64,000 nt of DNA. Origin: Microbacterium sp. TNHR37B. GTDB taxonomy: Bacteria > Actinomycetota > Actinomycetes > Actinomycetales > Microbacteriaceae. The DNA lies in contig NZ_LQGV01000003.1 of NCBI RefSeq assembly GCF_001620065.1, positions 682,001-746,000 of the forward strand. The letters run 5' to 3'. Positions 53,454-61,100 of the stretch are shown here, one piece after another (positions within the stretch are counted from its first letter, which is position 1; every line of letters starts with the position of its first letter). Both the position numbers and the translations under genes were made by a program. Under the pieces are notes generated by a model. The model ran no database searches and was not told the origin of the DNA. It worked only from the letters and a program-made list of their open reading frames with translations.

Positions 53454-55771
53454 GACGGCCTCCTCCACCGGAGCGAACGCACGCTCAGCCGGGCGGTGAG
53501 GCGTCGCCACCACGGCGTGCGCTGCTTCATCCCGCCCACGATCGCGTCGACCTCGCGCCAGAACGCCTCGACGTCTTCCGGAGTGGGATCGCCCGGACCG
53601 TACACGTCGGCGTCCGCTCGACGGGCGAGGGGCTCCACGCGCGGCTCTTCGAATGCGGTGCCCACGACGGCGGCGCTCTCGGCTCGCGTCGCTCCCGCGG
53701 CCACCGGTGTGCGCAGGTCGAGGGCGTTGTCGACCAGCTCGTCCCAGCCGCCGGAGATGCGGTCGGCGGTGCGGGGCGCCGACCGTCGACGCGCCCGACG
53801 CGCGCCCTTGATGAATCCGAGGACGATGAAGGGGGCCATGAGGACCGCGATCACGCCCAGGCCGATCCCGCCGTACACGAGCAGGGGGCCGAGCCAGTCG
53901 AATCCGGCGTCCTCGTCGTCCTTCTGATCGCGTTCGTCGGCGATCGTCGGCGGGAGGTCGGCCGGTTCCTGAGCGGGCGGCGGCGGCTGCAGCACCTGCG
54001 GCTTGGGATTGGCGTGCGGCTGCGTGTTCTGGTCGTTGGGCTCGTTGTCCTCATCCGGCGTCGGGTCGAAGGGAACCCAGCCGAAGCCGTCGAAGGCCAC
54101 CTCGACCCACGCGTGGAGGTTGTCGCCGGTGGCGGTGAAGGCGCCGGCGGTCGGCTGCTCGTCGTCCTCGCCGGGGTACCAGCCCATCACCACGCGCGCC
54201 GGAATGCCGAGCTGGCGCGCCATGAGCGCCATCGCGACGGCGTACTGCTCGTCGTCGCCGATCATCTGCTCACCGGCGAACATCATCGAGATGCGGGCCG
54301 AGCCGTGCCCGGACGGGGAGTAGGGGTCGTCGGCGAGGCCGTGGCTGAAGTAGCCGTCGTTGTGCAGCCAATCCTGCAGGGCGCGCACCCGCTGGATCGG
54401 CGTCTCGGCCTCACCCAGCTCCTCCGCGGCGATCTTGGACAGCGACTCGGGCACCCCGGCCTGCTTCGGCATCTTGACGGGGGCGAACGCGGCGTCGGCC
54501 AGCTGGGCATCGCTGGGCGGCTCGGCGACGACCGTGCTCATCGTGTACGCGTCGCCGTCGGCGAGGCCCGCCGTGACCACCCCGGTGCCGGTCGCGTCGT
54601 TGTAGTGGGCGGTGCGGCGAAGCTCGGCCGCCCGATCGCCGTCGAACGTGATCTCCCGCACCGCGCCGACGTCCGGCAGCCAGACGCCACCCAGCTCGCC
54701 GATGTCCACTCGGACCTCGGCGACCTCTCCGCGCGCCCCGGGCGACATGTTGGAGCGCACCGGACGGAAGGCGCTGGAGGTGCCGGCTCCCTCGTTGGAG
54801 ACGTTGTAGACCACACCGTTGTAGGCGTCCATCGTGGCCAGGCGCACACGGGCCTCGTCGGGAAGCCCCGTGACCGTGAACAGCGTGGAGTCGGCGTCGT
54901 CGCGAATGATCCCCCGCCATGCCTGCAAGGGACTCGGGTACTCGTGGATGTCGAAGGGCGGCACGACGAAATCGCGCAGCACGTAGCGCTGCGTCGGGGT
55001 CTCGGCGAGCGCCGCGGTGGCGACCCCTGCGCCGGCCGCGATGGCGAGGACGGCGCCGCCGGCGATGAGTCGTCGCGCACGGAGCGGGCGCGACGGGGTG
55101 GCGGCCGGGTTGTCGACCCGTTGCGCAGCAGAGTCGGCGTCCCAGGTCTGGCGCAGGGCGAGCCACACGATCGCGATGGCGGCGAAGACGACGCCCTGGA
55201 CGATCGGAGCGGCCGGCTCTGCGGCACCGAGGAGGATCTCCAGCGCGGTCACCGCGAGGGTGGGAACGAGCGCCCACGCCGCCGGGCGGACGCGGAGCGC
55301 GAGCGATCCGGCGATCACCGCGCCGACGAGGACGAGCAGGAACGGCACGACGAGGTGTCCGTCGGAGGCCGCGACGGGCGGCACGGTGGTGAGCAGGTTC
55401 TTGAACGAGGTGACGCTGCCGAGCGCCAGCTGACGCCAGGTCTCCAGGGTGGGGATGACCCCCAGGAGCGTGGTGTGGGGGAGCGCGAGCGCGCCGCCGA
55501 ACAGGAAGTAGGCCGCCACGGTGAGGCCCGCCACCGGCAGCACCCCCCAGCGCTGCCAGGCGCCGACCCAGGCGATGGCGCTTCCGAGGACCACGGCACC
55601 GAAGCCCGCCACGAGGTAGCCGGCGCCGTCGAACGTGGGGCCCCAGCCGATGATGCCGACGGCGAGAAGGGCGGCGACCGCGCCGAGGTCGATCGCGGTG
55701 CGGAGGGTGAGCTCGGCGCGGGCCCCCGCGAGGAGGCGGCCGAGCCGGCTCTCGGGGACGGGGGCGCTCAC
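53450..55771 (-). CDS. Membrane transglutaminase-like protein lacking the catalytic Cys
   Basis: A 773-residue TgpA-like protein. Several N-terminal hydrophobic segments (about 23-255) precede an extracytoplasmic region, a transglutaminase core (about 455-575), a Pro-rich linker and a TM segment near 620-645 with a basic tail. The core has EQYAVAMALMARQLGIPARV, NLHAWVEV (His553) and WVPFDPT (Asp569), but the residue before EQY is Asp507 where catalytic Cys is usual (CEQ). It is therefore probably not a standard transglutaminase. It overlaps DUF58 and FHA genes by 4 nt each. The MoxR-DUF58-TGase trio is a known actinobacterial arrangement. Confidence 0.88.
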   Translation of the reverse strand: MSAPVPESRLGRLLAGARAELTLRTAIDLGAVAALLAVGIIGWGPTFDGAGYLVAGFGAVVLGSAIAWVGAWQRWGVLPVAGLTVAAYFLFGGALALPHTTLLGVIPTLETWRQLALGSVTSFKNLLTTVPPVAASDGHLVVPFLLVLVGAVIAGSLALRVRPAAWALVPTLAVTALEILLGAAEPAAPIVQGVVFAAIAIVWLALRQTWDADSAAQRVDNPAATPSRPLRARRLIAGGAVLAIAAGAGVATAALAETPTQRYVLRDFVVPPFDIHEYPSPLQAWRGIIRDDADSTLFTVTGLPDEARVRLATMDAYNGVVYNVSNEGAGTSSAFRPVRSNMSPGARGEVAEVRVDIGELGGVWLPDVGAVREITFDGDRAAELRRTAHYNDATGTGVVTAGLADGDAYTMSTVVAEPPSDAQLADAAFAPVKMPKQAGVPESLSKIAAEELGEAETPIQRVRALQDWLHNDGYFSHGLADDPYSPSGHGSARISMMFAGEQMIGDDEQYAVAMALMARQLGIPARVVMGWYPGEDDEQPTAGAFTATGDNLHAWVEVAFDGFGWVPFDPTPDEDNEPNDQNTQPHANPKPQVLQPPPPAQEPADLPPTIADERDQKDDEDAGFDWLGPLLVYGGIGLGVIAVLMAPFIVLGFIKGARRARRRSAPRTADRISGGWDELVDNALDLRTPVAAGATRAESAAVVGTAFEEPRVEPLARRADADVYGPGDPTPEDVEAFWREVDAIVGGMKQRTPWWRRLTARLSVRSLRWRRPS

Positions 55772-57123
55772 GACAGCACCTTTCGCACGGCCCGCGGGAG
55801 CTGATCGAGCGTCCCGAGGGTGACGACGTCGGCATCGGCGACGCGGCGGAGGGTCGGTGCGTCGACGCGGAGATCGGCGATCACCGCGAGCACCCGCACT
55901 CCATAGGGCAACCGCGCGCACGCCTGGCGGAGGGCCGCGGCGTCGACGGCCGATCCCGTCACGATCACCGCCACCGCGGCATCGGGCGTCTGGGTCGCCA
56001 TCGCACCGGCCAGTGAGACCACGCCGCCCTCCCGCGGGCGGGAATGCTCCAGGCCGGCCAGCGCATCGAGGAAGCGACGCCCGGTGTCGGCACGGAGTGC
56101 GCCGCGCTGCACGCGGGCGTCGAGGACGCGCGAGTCGCGGAGGGCCCGAAGACCCACGGACGCCGCGACCGAGATCGCCAGCTCGAACTCGTCGGGCTCG
56201 CGGTACTCGTCGGGAGTGGTCGACAGCCCCACGACGAAGTGGGAGCGCCGCGTCTGCTCGTACTGACGCACCATGACGTCGCCGGTGCGCGCCGTGGACT
56301 TCCAGTGCACGTGGCGGAGGTCATCGCCGGGCTGATACTCCCGCAGCGCGTGGAACGAGACGTCGTCGCGCTCCAGCTGCTGCACCGGAAGACCCTCCAG
56401 GTCGCGGAGGTGACCGAGCGAGAGACCATCGAGGGAGTTCGTGCGGGGGTGGACGAAGAGGTCGACGGCCTGACGGCGGTCGTGGGTGCGCTCGAAGAGC
56501 CCCAGCGGGTCGCCGCGGAGAACGCTGACAGGGCCCACGGCCAGCACCCCACGGGTGGAGGTGGGGATCGCGAACAGCTCCTCGTGCGTCTCTCCCGCTG
56601 CCAGCCGCGGCACGTCGAAGACGCCGCGGCCGGAGCCGACGGGCAGCACGACCTCCGAGGGCAGCAGTGCACGAGAGGTGGCGTTGGTGAGGGTCAGTCC
56701 GCCGACGGCCCGCTCGCCCACGACCACGCGCGTGCGCGTGAGGTCCAAGCCGATCTCGTACGCGGTGCGACCGAAGAGGAACGGGATGCTCACGGCGATC
56801 ACGACGGTCACGACGGCAGCACCCACGAGCGCCTCGTCCCACCCGTAGGCGAACGCGGCGAACCACAGGATCACCGCGAGGGCGAGGGCGACCCACCCGA
56901 GCGGACGGATCACGGCCGCCACGCGGCCGACGGCGCCCCGGGCGACGCGCCACCATCCGCCCAGACGCTCCTGCCAGACCGGCGGGAGCCAGGTGGACGG
57001 CACGAGCCACTGCCGGCGCGGAGGCACCGCGCGGGCAGGCTCCGCGACGGCGACATCGTCGGGCACGGCGGACGGCCGGGACTCGTCGAGCCCCGGCGTC
57101 ACGTGGTCCCGCGTGGTGGTCAT
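55768..57123 (-). CDS. DUF58 (vWA-like) protein
   Basis: A 451-residue protein with two N-terminal hydrophobic segments (about 65-110; VALALAVILWFAAFAYG, VTVVIAVSIPFLFG), a beta-rich middle and the DUF58 signature DDLRHVHWKSTARTGDVMVR (20 residues). A vWA-like C-terminal domain follows. These proteins work with MoxR ATPases, by analogy to BatA-type systems, in assembling or maturing envelope or secreted complexes. ATG 57123 overlaps the MoxR gene stop (ATGA). Confidence 0.9.
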   Translation of the reverse strand: MTTTRDHVTPGLDESRPSAVPDDVAVAEPARAVPPRRQWLVPSTWLPPVWQERLGGWWRVARGAVGRVAAVIRPLGWVALALAVILWFAAFAYGWDEALVGAAVVTVVIAVSIPFLFGRTAYEIGLDLTRTRVVVGERAVGGLTLTNATSRALLPSEVVLPVGSGRGVFDVPRLAAGETHEELFAIPTSTRGVLAVGPVSVLRGDPLGLFERTHDRRQAVDLFVHPRTNSLDGLSLGHLRDLEGLPVQQLERDDVSFHALREYQPGDDLRHVHWKSTARTGDVMVRQYEQTRRSHFVVGLSTTPDEYREPDEFELAISVAASVGLRALRDSRVLDARVQRGALRADTGRRFLDALAGLEHSRPREGGVVSLAGAMATQTPDAAVAVIVTGSAVDAAALRQACARLPYGVRVLAVIADLRVDAPTLRRVADADVVTLGTLDQLPRAVRKVLS

Positions 57124-58094
57124 CAGGCCGATGCCCTCGCCAGCGGGGCGTCGACGGCGGTGAGCGCGTTCTGGATGACCTTCTCGGCCGAGACACCCGA
57201 GAACTCCGCCTCCGGGTCGAGGACGAGACGGTGGGCCCACACCGGCACGGCGAGCGCCTTGATGTCGTCGGGGATCACGAAGTGTCGTCCCTGGGCGGCG
57301 GCGTACACCTTCGCGATCCGCATCATCGAGATCGCTCCGCGCACCGACACCCCCAGGCGCGCTGCCTCGTCGTCACGCGTGGCCTCCACCAGCTGCGCGG
57401 AGTAGCGCGCGACGGCCGGGTCGATGTGCGCCGTCGCGGCGAGATCGGCCATGTCGGCGACGGCGGAGGTCGTGATGACGGGGCGGAGCCCGGCCGACGG
57501 GTTGCGGTCGACGGCACCGGCGAGGATCCGCTCGGCGACAGCCAGCGACGGGTAGCCGATCGAGGTCTTCACCATGAAGCGGTCGAGCTGGGCCTCGGGG
57601 AGTTTGTAGGTGCCCGCCTGCTCGATCGGGTTCTGCGTGGCGATCACGAGGAACGGACGGCCCACCTCGTGCGCCACGCCGTCGACCGTCACCCGCGACT
57701 CCTCCATGACCTCCAGGAGCGCCGACTGCGTCTTGGGGGACGCGCGGTTGATCTCGTCGGCGAGGACGATCGAGGCGAACACCGGCCCCTTGTGGAAGGC
57801 GAACGTGTGATTCTGCTGGTCGTAGATGGTGACGCCGGTGACGTCGGAGGGCAGCAGGTCGGGCGTGAACTGGATACGGTTCGACGTGCCCTGGACGCTC
57901 GCGGCGAGCGCCTTGGCGAGGCTCGTCTTTCCGGTTCCCGGCGCGTCCTCGAGGAGCACGTGGCCCTCCGCGAGCATCGCCGACAGCACCAGCCCGACGA
58001 CTTCGCGCTTGCCCATCAGTGCCTGGTCGACGTTGTCGACGAGGCGTGCGAAGGTCTCACGGAACCAGGCCGCCTGCTCGGGGGTCATGCTCAT
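57123..58094 (-). CDS. MoxR-family AAA+ ATPase
   Basis: A 323-residue chaperone-like ATPase. Walker A is GTGKTS in LEDAPGTGKTSLAKAL, Walker B is VLADEINRA, sensor 1 is VIATQNPIEQ and an Arg finger lies in EAQLDRF; the C-terminal lid is helical (GVSVRGAISMMRIAKV). Two close ATGs (58094 and 58088) exist; the first is nearer the AAGGA site 10 nt upstream. It is coupled to DUF58 and probably powers maturation of the adjacent envelope proteins, including the giant Ig/FN3 protein encoded 46 nt upstream. Confidence 0.92.
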   Translation of the reverse strand: MSMTPEQAAWFRETFARLVDNVDQALMGKREVVGLVLSAMLAEGHVLLEDAPGTGKTSLAKALAASVQGTSNRIQFTPDLLPSDVTGVTIYDQQNHTFAFHKGPVFASIVLADEINRASPKTQSALLEVMEESRVTVDGVAHEVGRPFLVIATQNPIEQAGTYKLPEAQLDRFMVKTSIGYPSLAVAERILAGAVDRNPSAGLRPVITTSAVADMADLAATAHIDPAVARYSAQLVEATRDDEAARLGVSVRGAISMMRIAKVYAAAQGRHFVIPDDIKALAVPVWAHRLVLDPEAEFSGVSAEKVIQNALTAVDAPLARASA

Positions 58095-58140
58095 GTTGTC
58101 TTTGTCCTTCTCAAGGGGTGGGAGGGGCTCGCGTCCGGGC

Positions 58141-61100
58141 TCAAGGCCTCGGCCACAAGTACTTCTCGGTGTCGACCGACCCTCCCCAGCCGAGGATGTC
58201 GATCCACACATTGCGACCGTCGCGACCGTGGAAGCAGCCGATCTGCTTGGCGCCGCGGCCGTCGAAGTTGACGGTGTAGGCGCTGCCGAACCCGCCCGGG
58301 TACGCGTCGGAGTAGCACCGCACGGTGTGTTCGCCGATGGAGAGGTTCTCGTAGTTGACGACGAAGCGGCGGCAGCCGTTCGTGCAGTTCCCGTCGGCGT
58401 CACCCTGGGTGACCCACACGCGCGGCTGCGGAGGCGGAGGTGCGTCCTGCGTGCGTGCCTGAGCGGAGGCGCTCGTGGTGCTGCTGCCGGCGGCGCTCGT
58501 GCGCACCTCGATCGTGCCGGTGTGGCTGTAGCCGACATTGCGGGTCGTGTTGCCGCTCGCGGCCACCGTCTGCCAGCCGCCGCCGTCGATCCGGATCTGC
58601 GTCGTGATGTCGCGTCCGTTGCGGGCGGGTGAGGACCAGCCGTAGGTGATGCTCGTGCCGTTGGCCGACGCGGATGCCGCCGGGTTGCCGATCTGCCCGT
58701 AGGGCGCCACGGCGTTCGACTCCGCCGAGGGAGCGCCCTGCTCGGTCACACCGTCGACCGTCGTGACCGCCCGCACGCGGATGGTGTACGTGCCGTTGTT
58801 GTTGACCTGGCCGTTCCCGATCGTGCCCGAGCCGTTGTTGCCGCCGGCGACCCAGTCGCCGCGCCAGCCGCCGCCGTTGACGGAGTACTGGTAGCTCGCC
58901 TGCCCGGCGCTGGCGCCGTTGAGGGAGCCGGCGGTCCACGTGACGCTCACCCGGTTGTCGCCCTCGGTCGCGGCAACGCCCGTGGGCGCCGAGGCCTGAC
59001 CGAACGACTGGCGCGGCGCCGACTCCGGGCTCCACTCCCCCCACCCGGCCTTGTTCTGCGCGCGGACGGCGAACGTGTACGGCGTCGACGAGTTGTCGAC
59101 CGTGATGGCCTGGCTCGTCTGACCGGCGCCGACGGGCACGGTGTTGATGACGGAGCCGCCACGGGTGACGCGCACTTGGTACGCGCTGATCGCGTCGCCG
59201 TTGGCCGCCGGAGCGTTCCACGACACGCGCACCTGGTTCTGCGTGCCGACCGCGTCGAGGCGCTCGGTCGAGGGCGCGCCGGGGGCATCGGGGGCACGCG
59301 CCGGGATCTCACTGGCCGACCACGCGCTGAAGTCGGACGGCTCCGGAGCCTTGTTGTGGGCGCGCACGCGCACCTGATAGGCCACGCCGTTCTCCAGGCC
59401 GTCCCACGTGATGCGGGTGCCCGGGATGTTCGTCTTCTGCGCGACGCCGGAGGGCGGCGCGGGGGAGATCTCCAGCGTGTAGTTCTCGACGGGCGAGCCC
59501 TCCGTGCGCGGCACGGTCCACTCCACCAGCAGGCTCCGATCGCCGAAGGTCAGCGACGGCGGGGCGGGCTGGTCGGGCCGCTGGTCCGGCCGCGCGGTCT
59601 CGGACGGCAGCGACGGCTCCGAGGTTCCCACGCTGTTGGTGGCGGTCACGACGAAGTTGTACTCGACGTTGTTCGTGAGCCCATCGAGCGTGCACGTGGT
59701 CGAGGCGCACTGCTTGCTGTAGCTCGAGCCGGTGGCGGTGACGGTGTACCCGGTGATCGGACGGCCGTTGTCGATCGGCGGCGTCCAGGACAGCACCACC
59801 GTGCGACTCTCGACAGCGGTGACCGTGGGCTTGCCGGGGGCGTCGGGGCGGCCCTGCACCGTGATGCGGACACGGCCCTCCACACGGCGATCGGGGTCCT
59901 CGGTCTTGTCCTCCACGGTGTATCGGACCACCATCGTGCCGACGAAGTCGGAAGCGCTGGTGACCTCCACCCGGTCGCCGGCGACGCGGACGCGGGCGAC
60001 GTCGCCGGACTCCGGCTCCGCCCCGACGATCTTCAGCGGGGTGTCCGGGAACGGGTTGACGTCGTTGCTCAGCACGGGAACCGAGATCGTCTCGCCCTGA
60101 TCGGCCTGGTCGATGATGTCGTCGTTCGCGCTCGCCAGCTCCCGCGTCGATGCGGTTACCGTCACCGTCATCGGGGCGCTCACCGGAGCGGTCTGGCCGT
60201 CGGTGGTCTGCACCTGCAGGGAGAACTTGGTTCCCTTGTCGACGTTGGCGTCGGCGGTGACCCGAAGCGTGCCGCCGTCGATCGAGGCGTCGATCCCCGC
60301 GGGGGCCTGCGAGGCGAGGGTGAAGGTGAGCTTCTCGTCGTCGCCCGGGTCGGGGTCGGAGGCGAGCTCGCGGAGGTTCAGCGTCGCCGCGTCCTCGCCC
60401 GCGGCGACCGACAGAGACGCCCCCACGAAGGTGGGCGGCTGGTTCTCCGGCGGGAGCACCGTGATCGGGATCGTCAGCGTCGCCTTGCGCCCATCGGCGT
60501 CGTCCGGCCCATCGCCGTCCGTGACCTCGAACGTCAGCGCGTCCTGCCCGAAGTAGCGGTCCTTCGACGTGTAGACGAGGGTGGTCTGGTCCTTCACCAG
60601 GGCGTCACCGTTGGCGTGAGCCGCGCTGACCTTCGCGGCCTCCGTGATGACGACGCGCTTGCCTCCCGCGGCACGCACATAGTCGGCCAGCGGCAGCTCC
60701 ACCGTCTCGCCGCTGTCGACGACGAGGGGCTCGGTCGACAGGAGGGTCGGCGGCAGCGCGTTGAGCGAGGGAACGCGGATGAACGCCGACGCGGACTGAT
60801 CGTCGACGTCCGTGATCGTGTAGGTGATGAGCTGCGGCTCGTCGGTGAGGGTCACCCGCACCTTGTTCTCCCCGACCACCGAGGCGTTCTGGGCTCCCGT
60901 GCCCAGGGTCACCTCGAGGGCGCTGCGGGTGCCGTCGGGATCGTCGTCATTGTCGAGGACGGCGATCTCGGCGATCCCGGCCTCGTTGACGTCGTCGGCG
61001 ACGACCCGGTCGTCGCGGGCGATGGGGCGCAGGAGCGGCACGTCCTCGTCGACGGTGATCTGGACCGAGGTGCTCGCCTCCAGCCCTCGCTCGTCGGCGA

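Noticed and set aside
53454..53513. Longer start for the small FHA gene at 53513
   Set aside because: It would overlap the transglutaminase-like gene by 64 bp without a ribosome-binding site; GTG 53453 has GGAGGAG and a GTGA overlap like its neighbours.
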